A stretch of 32,533 nucleotides of DNA from an uncultured Eubacteriales bacterium (GTDB lineage Bacteria > Bacillota > Clostridia > Lachnospirales > CAG-274). The DNA is taken from NCBI GenBank assembly GCA_905201505.1, contig CAJKOJ010000018.1, positions 1 through 32,533 on the forward strand, read 5' to 3'. The translations under genes and the position numbers were made by a program. Below, in pieces: positions 23,289-31,394 of the stretch (its first letter is position 1; each line of letters opens with the position of its first letter). The notes below the pieces were generated by a model. That model searched no databases. It saw only the letters and a program-made list of their open reading frames with translations, and was not told the DNA's origin.

Positions 23289-23332
23289 AAAGGGTATACT
23301 TTGGTTTTTGACAAAAGTATACCCTTTATTAT
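23289..23332. terminator. Terminator after the TRAP operon
   Basis: AAAGGGTATACTTT pairs with AAAGTATACCCTTT around a loop of about 10 bases, followed by ATTATTTTT. It starts four bases after the dctM stop. Confidence 0.88.
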
Positions 23333-23416
23333 TTTTATAATATAGGTCAATATCTGTCGAATAGGTAATTAATTTCAGTATGCAAATAACACCTGCAAAG
23401 GCAGATATAATAAATC

Positions 23417-23731
23417 CTATTTTTTATTGGATTCCAATAAAAAATCTATTCTTTCAGATATTTTTCCTTTATCAAAATCAGAAAGTTGTCTGTATTTTTC
23501 CAATAGTAAATTTTCTTCATTGCTTATAGGTTTATATGATGTTTCACCAAAAAGCAGGTAATCAACAGAAACATCCAGATGTTTTGAAATCAGCTTTAAT
23601 ACTTCGCCTCTGGGTAACATACCTTTTTTCCAGCTGCCGGTGCTGCTGGTGCTCATCTTTAAATCTGTAAGCATTTTAGAAACTGTTGTGCCTTTTGCTT
23701 TACAGATTTCTCGAAGGCGGTCATAAAACAT
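23417..23731 (-). CDS. XRE-family transcriptional regulator (phage-repressor-like)
   Basis: The 104-residue protein has an N-terminal HTH_3 domain (FYDRLREICKAKGTTVSKMLTDLKMSTSSTGSWKKGMLPRGEVLKLISKHLDVSVDYLLFGE, residues 2-65) and a helical C-terminal tail likely for dimerisation. There is no peptidase domain, so it is not a self-cleaving repressor. TAGGAG lies about 12 bases before the ATG. It is divergent from a strong promoter at 23793 whose spacer holds a palindrome, so it probably represses that promoter and its own. It sits alone, without phage genes nearby. Confidence 0.82.
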   Translation of the reverse strand: MFYDRLREICKAKGTTVSKMLTDLKMSTSSTGSWKKGMLPRGEVLKLISKHLDVSVDYLLFGETSYKPISNEENLLLEKYRQLSDFDKGKISERIDFLLESNKK

Positions 23732-23768
23732 ACAATTTATCAGCTCCTAATATGTTACCATAAGAAAA

Positions 23769-23843
23769 ACTCTAAAAAATGTAAATTTAGTATTGACAAG
23801 CTCTAAAAATAGAGTTATAATGGTTGTAACTTAAGGTAACGTG
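23769..23843 (+). promoter_or_regulatory. Perfect sigma-A promoter with operator palindrome, controlled by the divergent XRE gene
   Basis: TTGACA (23793-23798), 17 bases, TATAAT (23816-23821), all consensus. The spacer contains the palindrome CTCTA-AAAA-TAGAG (23801-23814), and a half-site ACTCTAAAAAAT lies at 23769-23780. On the minus strand TTGTCA overlaps the -35 box and may serve the XRE gene. TTAAGGTAAC with GTAACGTG (23831-23843) resembles words near the XRE pair at 8431 and 8508. Confidence 0.75.
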
Positions 23844-24003
23844 GTTATTTTGGTTATTTTTTATACTATTTTTCATTATAGCATATTATTAATTTGAAAT
23901 CAATTTATATAATTGTGGTAAATATTTCAAATTTAGTTTGAGTAAATTGTTTGCGGACAATTTTATTTTTGTGCATATTTTAGGGAACGCAGGAGATAAT
24001 ACT

Positions 24004-24228
24004 TTGTTAAGTACTAATACAGATAATTATGAAAAGGATATTAAGACTAGAAATTTTTTTAGAAAGATAACTGCAATAACAGAGCTGATCTTAAAAAATA
24101 AGGGCTGCAGGAATTGTGCTTACAAGAGACATATTGATAATGAAAACTTTATATGTTACTGTAATTATGTTAATAAGTTGGTCTTTACAAAGAAAAAATG
24201 CAGAAATTTTGTTAAAAAAGAAAGTTAA
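24004..24228 (+). CDS. Small four-cysteine (zinc-ribbon-like) protein of unknown function
   Basis: TTG at 24004 is chosen because AGGAG stands eight bases upstream; a longer frame from TTG 23938 has no ribosome site. The 74-residue product has a basic, helical N-terminal half and a C-terminal cysteine cluster: C35-x2-C38, C51 (or C53), and C66 followed by RNF. The pattern C-x2-C ... C ... C-x2-F is common in small metal-binding proteins of Clostridia, so zinc or iron binding is likely, but I do not recognise the family. It has a consensus promoter and terminator to itself and a divergent XRE regulator, so it is probably a single switchable gene. The 5' leader is about 175 bases. Confidence 0.66.
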   Translation: MLSTNTDNYEKDIKTRNFFRKITAITELILKNKGCRNCAYKRHIDNENFICYCNYVNKLVFTKKKCRNFVKKES

Positions 24229-24272
24229 AAAGGTACATATAAAAGCTTAATGCTTTTATATGTACCTTTTGT
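24227..24272. terminator. Terminator after the four-cysteine protein gene
   Basis: A stem of about 19 bp (outer AAAAGGTACAT with ATGTACCTTTT, inner AAAAGC with GCTTTT) with a five-base loop. The long symmetric stem could end transcripts from both sides. Confidence 0.9.
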
Positions 24273-24280
24273 TATATAAA

Positions 24281-24913
24281 TCAGATTTCAGATCTATTTA
24301 ATTTGTTTTTACTTTTGTTTGTATAGATTGTCCATTTTGTATTAAGAGCTTTATTTTTATACATCTTGTAAAAGCTTATGAAAAAGTCAGCAAGCATAAT
24401 AAATGTAAGCGTTATGCCAAGAAATTCTCTTGCCGGCATAGATATTTTATTAACAACCTGCAATAGGGGATAAAAACAATGTCCCATAAAAAATGTAATA
24501 ATAAAAGCAAAGCCTGCACTTGTCGGTATTGATGTATATTTTGTAATGTGCATAGGAATCAGGCTGTAATTCCAGTATTCAAATCCGAATATCTTTTCAA
24601 CAAATTGTCCCAGCAATATTTCACACAGGCTCACAATAATCATTGCAAGGAAAAAATATATTATATATTTTATGTATTTCTTTAATTTTGATGAAATTAT
24701 TTTACTTGTCAGTGTTATGTTCTGAGGACCGCCGATTAATAAATAAAAACCTATTATTAAAATACCGTACCCCAGAAGAAAAGGTGTGCCCATATTGCGG
24801 TTATCAATGTATCCTTTTGTAAACATAAGCCATATATTTTCAAGTACAAAGCCTAAAAATGATACTATAGCAGTCATTATTGCAAGAGAGTATATATCAT
24901 AGTTAATATTCAT
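24281..24913 (-). CDS. Putative ABC transporter type IV-like membrane protein (PF06541 group)
   Basis: The 210-residue protein has about six transmembrane helices. Signature parts of the family are FVLENIWLMFTKGYIDNRNMGTPFLLGYGILI near the N-terminus and EILLGQFVEKIFGFEYWNYSLIPMHI in the middle. Members are often annotated as putative ABC transporter permease, although no ATPase partner is usually seen, and none is here. AGAGGTGG lies four to five bases before the ATG. It is downstream of the LysM-G5 gene on the same strand, 79 bases away, with a 13-bp hairpin in between. The role is unknown. Confidence 0.72.
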   Translation of the reverse strand: MNINYDIYSLAIMTAIVSFLGFVLENIWLMFTKGYIDNRNMGTPFLLGYGILIIGFYLLIGGPQNITLTSKIISSKLKKYIKYIIYFFLAMIIVSLCEILLGQFVEKIFGFEYWNYSLIPMHITKYTSIPTSAGFAFIITFFMGHCFYPLLQVVNKISMPAREFLGITLTFIMLADFFISFYKMYKNKALNTKWTIYTNKSKNKLNRSEI

Positions 24914-24943
24914 TATACCACCTCTTTTTTTTATGTATCAAAG

Positions 24944-24983
24944 CAGTATACCTGAAAAATAAATTTAATCTTCAGGCATACTG
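24944..24983 (-). promoter_or_regulatory. 13-bp hairpin after the LysM-G5 gene
   Basis: CAGTATGCCTGAA and TTCAGGTATACTG pair over 13 bp with a 14-base loop on the minus strand, the only mismatch being a G-U wobble; on the plus strand it is an A-C mismatch. It lies nine bases after the stop of the G5 gene. There is no U-run after the stem, so it may slow or protect the 3' end more than terminate. Confidence 0.5.
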
Positions 24984-24992
24984 AAGAAATAG

Positions 24993-26108
24993 TTATTCAC
25001 CTGAGGAATTGTCGTCGTTATCTTCGTCATTATTTTCAGAAGGGACGTAAGTTCCTTTTTCAATTATTTGATTGACAGGTTCTTTTGTTACTTTTTCTGT
25101 AAGCTGAGGTTCACCTTTTTGCTCACCGTTTACATAAGGTGTTTTCTTTATAATTTCTTTAACACCGTTTTGTCCTTCCTGAACAACCTCTCTGTATGAT
25201 GTGGGCTGGTTCCTGTTTCTTTGAGTTACAGTTTCATAAGGAATTTCCTCTGTAACAGTTTCCCAGCTATAGGTTCTTATAGGTAAAATAGGTTCTGTTA
25301 CAGTGGTTTTAAGGACTTGTCCTATTTGCAGTTTAGTTTTTGTTTCTTCTGTAATTGATGGGTTTGCAGAGAGAAGCTCTGCTTCTGTCATACCTGCTCT
25401 TGATGCAATTGTTCCAAAAGTGTCCCCTTGAACAACAGTATGGTTTTTCTCAACTGTCTGTGTTGCACTTAATAGTTTGACTGCTTCATCTACACTGCTT
25501 ACCTGACTGTTGTCAACAAATGTTGTACCTGTGTTTATTTGTATTGCAAACTCAGGCTGGGCTGTGCCCTCGGGACATTTGTAATTTTTAAGAACAGTCT
25601 GCAATGCTTCTCGTGCATCTTCAATATTTGCAACTATACAATATTCCTTACCCTCTACCAATATAGTAACTGCTTCCTGATTGAAGGATACGCTGCTGCA
25701 TACTTTTGCAACTACCTGCTCGGAGTTATCTGTTTTCTTAAAAAAGCTACTTACGGATTTAAGGGAAATTTTGTCATTAATTTCAATATTATTGCCTACT
25801 TCTTGTTTGAGCTTTGCAAGCACAAGGTTGTTAAGTTCTTCTTCTGTTGTATTGGTATCTTTAATATATCCCACAACATCATTGTTAACCATAACTGCCA
25901 ATGCCTTTTTATATACTGCAAAATAACCTATAAGGCAAATAATGACTGTTGCAAGCAGAAGAAAAAGAAATGGTCTTGGATTGACACGTCGTCTTCGCTT
26001 TCTTGTATAAGCTCTGTTATCCCTCATATTGCCGGGTTGAAGAGGGAAGAGCATTGGTTTTGAACTTTTTTCTCTGAATTTTAACGGTCTGTCATTTCTC
26101 GGCGGCAT
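24993..26108 (-). CDS. Membrane-anchored LysM and G5 domain protein
   Basis: ATG at 26108 is chosen because AAGGAG stands seven bases upstream; a GTG at 26114 would add two residues. The 371-residue protein has an arginine-rich cytoplasmic tail, one transmembrane helix (about 47-67), an extracellular region of about 150 residues, a LysM peptidoglycan-binding domain (about 222-268, HTVVQGDTFGTIASRAGMT), a G5 domain (about 274-356) and an acidic Asn/Asp/Glu tail. Clostridial relatives usually end in an M23 peptidase or 3D domain; here the protein ends after G5, so it is probably a wall-binding scaffold. Promoter TTGTAA/TATACT lies upstream. Confidence 0.85.
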   Translation of the reverse strand: MPPRNDRPLKFREKSSKPMLFPLQPGNMRDNRAYTRKRRRRVNPRPFLFLLLATVIICLIGYFAVYKKALAVMVNNDVVGYIKDTNTTEEELNNLVLAKLKQEVGNNIEINDKISLKSVSSFFKKTDNSEQVVAKVCSSVSFNQEAVTILVEGKEYCIVANIEDAREALQTVLKNYKCPEGTAQPEFAIQINTGTTFVDNSQVSSVDEAVKLLSATQTVEKNHTVVQGDTFGTIASRAGMTEAELLSANPSITEETKTKLQIGQVLKTTVTEPILPIRTYSWETVTEEIPYETVTQRNRNQPTSYREVVQEGQNGVKEIIKKTPYVNGEQKGEPQLTEKVTKEPVNQIIEKGTYVPSENNDEDNDDNSSGE

Positions 26109-26163
26109 AAGCACACTCCTTCTTGTATTTATGATAAAGTTATATATTTCTACATTATTTTAC

Positions 26164-26192
26164 AGTATAAGTATAGAATAAATATCTTACAA
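26164..26192 (-). promoter_or_regulatory. Promoter of the LysM-G5 gene
   Basis: On the minus strand TTGTAA (26192-26187), 17 bases, TATACT (26169-26164). The same hexamer pair and spacing occur before the DUF1189 gene on the plus strand. The leader is about 50 bases. Confidence 0.7.
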
Positions 26193-26260
26193 AAGCAAGT
26201 ATAAAATGGTTACAAATCATTGAAAATATGTTAAAATTATAATAAAAGGGGGAAAGCTGT

Positions 26261-27238
26261 ATGAGCTTGTACAAAAAATTGCAGGAGCTTTCAAAAAAAG
26301 AAAACATAATTGCAGGTGTAGGCTCAGCAGAGCCTTTTAATGAACTCAAAGAATATTTAAAGGATAAGAATGTACCTTTTGTAAATTACAGTATTGATGA
26401 AAGAACTGAACCTAATCTTATAATGGCAAATGTTAAAAGTATTGTTGCTGTAGGTTTGCCTTATAACGTAGTATATACAAAAATTAAGGATAATACTCTG
26501 AGAGGCTGTATTTCAGCAGGGGCTGTGGGAACAGATTATCATGTGGTTATAATGGAAAAAATGAAGAAAATAAAAGATGAAATTTTACCTGACTGTGAAG
26601 TCAAAATGTTTTCTGACACAGGACCTTTGTCTGACAGAGATGTTGCCATACGGTGCGGTCTTGGTGTGAGAGGTAAAAACGGAAGTGTGATAAACAGCAG
26701 GATAGGCGGTATGTTTTTTATAGGATATATGCTTACAGATGTTGAATATGATATGTGGCAGGTATGCAATGAAGAAAAAATAAGCTGTAATAACTGTATG
26801 AAGTGCATAAATGCTTGTCCTAACGGTGCTATAGATGACGGAAGGTGTGACTACAGCAAATGTATTTCATACATTACACAAAAAAAGGGTGCACTTAATG
26901 ATAAGGAATATGAAAGTATAGGCAGGCATATATACGGTTGTGATATATGTCAGAGAGTTTGTCCTTTTAATAAAGATTTTGAGAATGGAGAAAATGAATT
27001 TGCATACCCTGATATAGAAAAAATGCTGAATATGACAAACAGAGAGTTTAAGGAAATATTCGGTAATACCGCTGCCGGCTGGAGGGGAAAAAGAACTTTG
27101 CAGAGGAATGCTTTGGCTGTGCTTGGAAATATCGGTGACAGAAGGGCACTGCCTTTTGTTGAAAAATATACAGAAAGTGAATATGATGATTTAAGGTCTG
27201 CGGCAATATATGCAAAAAAGAAAATTGAGGAGAGCTGA
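26261..27238 (+). CDS. queG: Epoxyqueuosine reductase
   Basis: The 325-residue protein matches QueG, which reduces epoxyqueuosine to queuosine in tRNA using cobalamin and two 4Fe-4S clusters. The cobalamin-binding half (about 1-170) includes GRTEPNLIM-like ERTEPNLIMANVKSIVAVGLPY and DTGPLSDRDVAIRCGLGVRGKNG. Cluster motifs are CNNCMKCINACP and CDICQRVCP, with an additional Cys in CDYSKC. A C-terminal HEAT-like helix segment (RNALAVLGNIGDRRALPFVE) follows. Length fits the short clostridial form. GGGGGAAAG lies upstream. It is two bases ahead of recU and probably co-transcribed with it. Queuosine genes are not nearby. Confidence 0.9.
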   Translation: MSLYKKLQELSKKENIIAGVGSAEPFNELKEYLKDKNVPFVNYSIDERTEPNLIMANVKSIVAVGLPYNVVYTKIKDNTLRGCISAGAVGTDYHVVIMEKMKKIKDEILPDCEVKMFSDTGPLSDRDVAIRCGLGVRGKNGSVINSRIGGMFFIGYMLTDVEYDMWQVCNEEKISCNNCMKCINACPNGAIDDGRCDYSKCISYITQKKGALNDKEYESIGRHIYGCDICQRVCPFNKDFENGENEFAYPDIEKMLNMTNREFKEIFGNTAAGWRGKRTLQRNALAVLGNIGDRRALPFVEKYTESEYDDLRSAAIYAKKKIEES

Positions 27239-27240
27239 AA

Positions 27241-27771
27241 ATGGGATATTGGAATTCAAGAGGTCTGCGTGGAAGCAGCTTTGAAGAAATGATAAATATG
27301 ACAAACAATGTATATAGGGAAAGAGGGCTGGCAATAATACAGAAGATACCAACTCCTATAACACCTATAAATCTGGATAAGGGTAAAAATGTAATAACTC
27401 TTGCTTATTTTGACCAAAAATCAACTATAGATTATATAGGTGCGGCACAGGGAATACCTATTTGTTTTGATGCTAAGGAAACCAAGCAGGGACGTCTGCC
27501 GTTACAGAATATACATGTTCATCAAGTGGAATTTATGGAACAATTTCAAATGCACGGCGGTGTTGCTTTTCTGCTTGTTCATTGTGCAGATGAAGAGGAA
27601 TATTATTTTTTGCCTTTTGAGGTGCTTGAAAAATACTGGAGAGCTTCGCAAAATGGCGGGAGAAAATCAATACCTTATTCTGCCTTTGAAAAAAAATATC
27701 TTGTACATAACAAAAACGGGTGTCCTGTGCATTATCTGGAGGCGGTAAATACTTATTTAATGGGGGAATAG
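27241..27771 (+). CDS. recU: Holliday junction resolvase RecU
   Basis: The 176-residue protein is RecU of the PD-(D/E)xK nuclease fold, the Gram-positive Holliday junction resolvase. NSRGLRGSSFEEMIN at the N-terminus, KSTIDYIGAAQGIPICFDAKET (catalytic Asp...D-x-K) and the later IHVHQVEFMEQFQMHGGVAFLLV region all match. RecU cuts four-way junctions with RuvAB and modulates RecA. It follows queG by two bases and ends just ahead of the next gene. In many Bacillota recU is beside pbp1; here its neighbours differ. Confidence 0.93.
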   Translation: MGYWNSRGLRGSSFEEMINMTNNVYRERGLAIIQKIPTPITPINLDKGKNVITLAYFDQKSTIDYIGAAQGIPICFDAKETKQGRLPLQNIHVHQVEFMEQFQMHGGVAFLLVHCADEEEYYFLPFEVLEKYWRASQNGGRKSIPYSAFEKKYLVHNKNGCPVHYLEAVNTYLMGE

Positions 27772-27773
27772 CC

Positions 27774-28832
27774 TTGAGAATTATTGCACTTGTACTTTGT
27801 TTCAGTCTTTTTGGAATAAATATAGGAAAAGAAGAACCTGCAAAAGAGAGAGAAGTACCTGAATACGTTCCTTATCAAATTTATGTTAAAAATGAGAAAA
27901 AGAGTGCTCCTCTTGAAAAAAACAAGTGTATGAGCGGAGTGTATATAGGTGAAGAAAACATTTATTCCAATATTAAAGGCTTTGAGGAATTTTGCGGCGT
28001 CAGCAATGATATATATATAAGTACACTTAATCCCGGGGAAAATTTTCCCGTTGGTGAAATTATAGACTGTTATGCTAAAGGGAAATTGCCTATGCTTGTT
28101 GTCGGCGGAAGTTTTGGAAGCAGTCAGATGGCTTCTGTATCGAGAATGTGCGGAAATCTTGATATTGAAATGATTGTGGAAATTAAAGCTGATAACAAAT
28201 ATATATACGAGTGTTTTGCGGAAATGTTCAGAAATTATGCTCCCAAAACAGTTCTTGCTTATGGAATTGAGTCTGAAACTCTGAGTTATGAATTCCCTGA
28301 TAGTAAACTTGTTGATTGGGTTGCTGTAGATGCAAAGGAAAGAATGAATGACGGATATATTGTGTCAGAGTATGAAAATATATCAAGATGGTGCAATTAC
28401 TTTAAGGATAAGACTGTAATGCTTAATATAAGCGTGCCTAATTTTTCAATTGAAAAGTGCAATTATGTATACGAAGAAGCTGCAAATGAAATTGCAAAGC
28501 TCTATTCTCTTGCTCTTGAATATAACAACATTGGTGCAGTTAATTATATAAGCTGTATTGAAAGATATGACAATACTGTAAGCTGCAACTACAGGGTTAC
28601 GGAAAATGAGCTTCTAATAAACTCATACAAAACAGGTGTGAGCTCCCTTGTAAGTGACAGATACTGGAGTCAGACACCTTATGTAGCTTATGTGTCAGGA
28701 AATGATGCAATAGTATCGGCTAATGTTGCAGGGTGTCTTGAATTAAAGGGAAAATTTATTAACAGCGGTTATTATAAAATATCTCCAAGCGGTTTTAATA
28801 AATCTGAAAGAAAGGTATTTGTAAATTCTTAA
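27774..28832 (+). CDS. Exported protein with possible degenerate GH26-like (beta-mannanase) TIM barrel
   Basis: TTG at 27774 is chosen: GGGGGA lies six bases upstream and the recU stop is two bases away. The 352-residue protein has a short hydrophobic N-terminus (MRIIALVLCFSLFGINIG) that may be a signal or anchor. The body looks like a barrel of the GH26 kind: GVYIGEENIYSNIKGFEEFCG, GKLPMLVVGGS, IEMIVEIKADNKYIYECF (a Glu where family enzymes have HEMN), KLVDWVAVDA, and VNYISCIERY with another Glu. The match is to overall pattern only; family and activity are uncertain. A C-terminal beta segment ends the protein. It is in a queG-recU transcription unit. Confidence 0.55.
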   Translation: MRIIALVLCFSLFGINIGKEEPAKEREVPEYVPYQIYVKNEKKSAPLEKNKCMSGVYIGEENIYSNIKGFEEFCGVSNDIYISTLNPGENFPVGEIIDCYAKGKLPMLVVGGSFGSSQMASVSRMCGNLDIEMIVEIKADNKYIYECFAEMFRNYAPKTVLAYGIESETLSYEFPDSKLVDWVAVDAKERMNDGYIVSEYENISRWCNYFKDKTVMLNISVPNFSIEKCNYVYEEAANEIAKLYSLALEYNNIGAVNYISCIERYDNTVSCNYRVTENELLINSYKTGVSSLVSDRYWSQTPYVAYVSGNDAIVSANVAGCLELKGKFINSGYYKISPSGFNKSERKVFVNS

Positions 28833-28847
28833 CTTTTGTAGTATACT
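28819..28847 (+). promoter_or_regulatory. Promoter of the DUF1189-dnaX unit
   Basis: TTGTAA (28819-28824), 17 bases, TATACT (28842-28847). The -35 box and spacer overlap the end of the preceding gene. The transcript would have a leader of about 105 bases. Confidence 0.65.
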
Positions 28848-28866
28848 ATTATATATGTTAAAATAA

Positions 28867-28932
28867 AAGGTGAAAGCACAGGACGGTCAAAAGTATAGTT
28901 CTGTGCTGTAAATAATAAATACAGAACACCTT
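28867..28932 (+). promoter_or_regulatory. Structured leader with exclusive helices before the DUF1189 gene
   Basis: AAGGTG (28867-28872) and CACCTT (28927-28932) close a junction. Inside, AGCACAGGAC (28875-28884) pairs with GTTCTGTGCT (28898-28907), 10 bp with one G-U. The same GTTCTG (28898-28903) could instead pair with CAGAAC (28922-28927), and CTGTA (28906-28910) could pair with TACAG (28920-28924). The alternatives exclude each other, as in a switch. I recognise no known riboswitch class. Confidence 0.45.
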
Positions 28933-28956
28933 AAACAAGAAGTTTGGAGGACATAT

Positions 28957-29730
28957 ATGAGTTTTTTTGAACAGATGATAACGGCGGTATACAGATTTCA
29001 AAGTTATCCTAAGCTTATCTTACAGAAATTTGGCAAGGTAATATGCTATTTGCTTATTTTTACATTTATAATAGCTATTATTAATGCTATACCTTATGCT
29101 GTTAAGTATAAGAAATTTGGAGGGATAACGGGAGCAATACAAAAGTATGTTCCTGAATTCTCCATTGAAAACGGTAAATTTAAGTGTGAGCCTGTTGATT
29201 TCAATGATGAAATGATGGGAGTAAAAATTCTTATTGACGATAATGAAAAGGCTGAAAATGTGGATGTAAAAGACAGCGTTCTTTATATTGTTGCTGACAG
29301 TGATAAGATGATTGTAGGAAACAATATACAAAAACAGATTATTGAATTCAGCCAGTTTAAAGATGAGAAAATTGATAAGTCTACGCTTATTAACTTTTTC
29401 AGCAGTAAGAAGGTAAAACTTGCTATATTTACTATTTTGGGTATTTCCACTTTGTTTTCACTTTTTATAGGTACACTAATGGGATTATTTATGTTAAGCC
29501 TTGCTGCCTCACTTATTAATGTATGTTTTGTACGTGCAAATTTAGGATATGGTGATATGTTTAAATTATCTGTCTATGCCAGAACATTTCCAAGTATTCT
29601 GGTAATGATTATAGGGCTTTCGGGCTTTTCCTACGGTTCACTGCTTTATTGGGGACTTTTTATTACATACGTTTACTTGGGACTAAAGAATATCAAAAAA
29701 CAGGAGGCTATTATTTTAGCTGAATTTTAG
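28957..29730 (+). CDS. DUF1189 family membrane protein
   Basis: The 257-residue protein has an N-terminal amphipathic part, a first transmembrane helix (about 26-48), an extracellular domain of about 110 residues, and four C-terminal helices (about 151-250). SFYFEQMI-like SFFEQMITAVYRF and the FRANLGYGDMFKLSVYARTFP-type VRANLGYGDMFKLSVYARTFPS segment identify DUF1189. Function is unknown. GGAGGACAT lies before the ATG. It is 11 bases upstream of dnaX, so the two are co-transcribed. The leader carries competing hairpins. Confidence 0.82.
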   Translation: MSFFEQMITAVYRFQSYPKLILQKFGKVICYLLIFTFIIAIINAIPYAVKYKKFGGITGAIQKYVPEFSIENGKFKCEPVDFNDEMMGVKILIDDNEKAENVDVKDSVLYIVADSDKMIVGNNIQKQIIEFSQFKDEKIDKSTLINFFSSKKVKLAIFTILGISTLFSLFIGTLMGLFMLSLAASLINVCFVRANLGYGDMFKLSVYARTFPSILVMIIGLSGFSYGSLLYWGLFITYVYLGLKNIKKQEAIILAEF

Positions 29731-29741
29731 GAGGAAAAAGT

Positions 29742-31364
29742 ATGGCTTATCAGGCTTTATACAGGCGTCTGAGACCACAGCGTTTTGAGGATGTTGTAGG
29801 TCAGGATCATATTATAAGGACCTTGCAAAATCAAATAGAAAATAACAGAATAAACCATGCTTATCTTTTCTGCGGAACCAGAGGTACAGGTAAGACCACT
29901 ACTGCAAAGATATTTGCAAGAGCTATTAACTGTGTAGGCGAAGGGATTAAACCCTGTAATGAATGCTCAGTGTGCAAGCCGATTTTACAAGGGACAAGTG
30001 TAAATGTAATTGAAATTGACGCTGCAAGCAACAATGGTGTTGACAATATAAGAGACATAATTGAGGAAGTTAAATATCCTCCTACTGACTGTAGGTACAA
30101 AGTCTATATTATTGACGAGGTTCATATGCTTTCAGCAGGTGCCTTTAACGCTCTTTTAAAAACACTTGAAGAACCCCCTGAATATGTTGTGTTTATACTT
30201 GCTACCACAGACCCTCAGAAAATGCCTGTTACGGTCCTTTCAAGGTGCCAGAGATTTGATTTTCACAGGATAGACAAGGATACAATGGTGAGCGTATTAA
30301 AAGAATATATGCAGGAAGAAAATGCCGATGTTACAGATGAGGCTATAGAATATATTGCAGAGCTTTCTGACGGTGCCATGAGAGACGCACTCAGTGTACT
30401 TGACCAATGTATAAGCTTTTACTATGACCAAAGTGTGACGGCGGATAAGGTGATGGAAATAACTGGTTCTGTTGACAAGTCAGTGTTTTTTGAACTGACT
30501 GACGCTATGAATAACAGTGACGGCGGACGATGTATGGACATTATAGATAGGGTTGTGCTTCAAGGAAGAGATATTGGTCAGTTTGTTGCAGATATAATTA
30601 CTCATTTCAGAAATATTTTGCTGGCAGTGTCTATTGATGGTGAAACCAAGGCTCTTGATTATTCAAAGGATTATGTCAGCAGATTAAGAAAGCAGGGTCA
30701 GTCTGTAGGGTATGAATATGTTTTAAGCTTGATTACAAGTTTTTCTGAGCTTGCAAACCAGATTAAATTCAGTGCAAATCCAAGAATATTGCTTGAGGTA
30801 TGTGCAATTAAAGGGTGTAACCCTGTTGTTGCCTATGATCTGGGGAGTGTAAACAAAAGGCTTAAAAGTATTGAGACTAAGCTTGAAAAGGGTATACCGG
30901 CTGCGGCTGTTTCTGTAACTGAAAGTGCAAGTGATGTGCAGAAGATAAGTGCAGGAAGCAGTGATAATGAGCAGGAAGAAGAAAAGGTTAATATAGAAAA
31001 GGCTGTACCGGAAGATATAAAGGAAGTAATTTCAAAATGGAATAAATTTGCAAAGTCACTTGACAGCGGTATGCTTAAATCTGTGCTCTCTACACAGACA
31101 AGACCTGCATATTTGGAGGATGACTATCTGACATTGGTTGCTATAAATAACGGACCTCTTATGTGGCTAGAAAGTCATTCTGAAGAAGTTAAGGAATGTT
31201 TTGTAAAGTATTTTCAAAAGGAATTTGAAATAAGAATAATGACAGAAGATAAGTATAACAAAAGGCATATTGAAAAATACGGTGCAAAGGACCCTGAACT
31301 CAATGTGCTTAAAAAAGAGGATTTTACAAAGGTGTTCGGAGACTTTGTGGAATTTGAAGGTTAA
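29742..31364 (+). CDS. dnaX: DNA polymerase III subunit gamma/tau
   Basis: The 540-residue clamp-loader ATPase has YRRLRPQRFEDVVGQDH, Walker A GTRGTGKTT, the zinc-binding Cys set (Cys-GEGIKPC-x2-C-x2-C), DEVHML, SRCQRFDF with the arginine finger, and domain III (about 250-370). A variable linker (375-415, rich in Glu/Ser/Val) leads into a tau-like C-terminal domain. It assembles the sliding clamp and ties polymerase to helicase. TAGGAGGAAAA precedes the ATG. No A-rich slippery site of the E. coli kind is seen. The usual partners ybaB and recR do not follow; instead, a minus-strand glycosyltransferase fragment starts 30 bases later. Confidence 0.95.
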   Translation: MAYQALYRRLRPQRFEDVVGQDHIIRTLQNQIENNRINHAYLFCGTRGTGKTTTAKIFARAINCVGEGIKPCNECSVCKPILQGTSVNVIEIDAASNNGVDNIRDIIEEVKYPPTDCRYKVYIIDEVHMLSAGAFNALLKTLEEPPEYVVFILATTDPQKMPVTVLSRCQRFDFHRIDKDTMVSVLKEYMQEENADVTDEAIEYIAELSDGAMRDALSVLDQCISFYYDQSVTADKVMEITGSVDKSVFFELTDAMNNSDGGRCMDIIDRVVLQGRDIGQFVADIITHFRNILLAVSIDGETKALDYSKDYVSRLRKQGQSVGYEYVLSLITSFSELANQIKFSANPRILLEVCAIKGCNPVVAYDLGSVNKRLKSIETKLEKGIPAAAVSVTESASDVQKISAGSSDNEQEEEKVNIEKAVPEDIKEVISKWNKFAKSLDSGMLKSVLSTQTRPAYLEDDYLTLVAINNGPLMWLESHSEEVKECFVKYFQKEFEIRIMTEDKYNKRHIEKYGAKDPELNVLKKEDFTKVFGDFVEFEG

Positions 31365-31394
31365 ATTCTTCAATGGAAAAAGGCTATAACAGTT

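Noticed and set aside
25539..26063. 174-residue plus-strand open frame opposite the LysM-G5 gene
   Set aside because: It is antisense to a gene with clear domains, is rich in Cys/Tyr/Phe as expected from reverse reading, and has no ribosome site.
29742..31364. Programmed frameshift in dnaX
   Set aside because: No A-AAA-AAG type slippery run with a downstream stem was found near the end of domain III, and Bacillota usually make one product.
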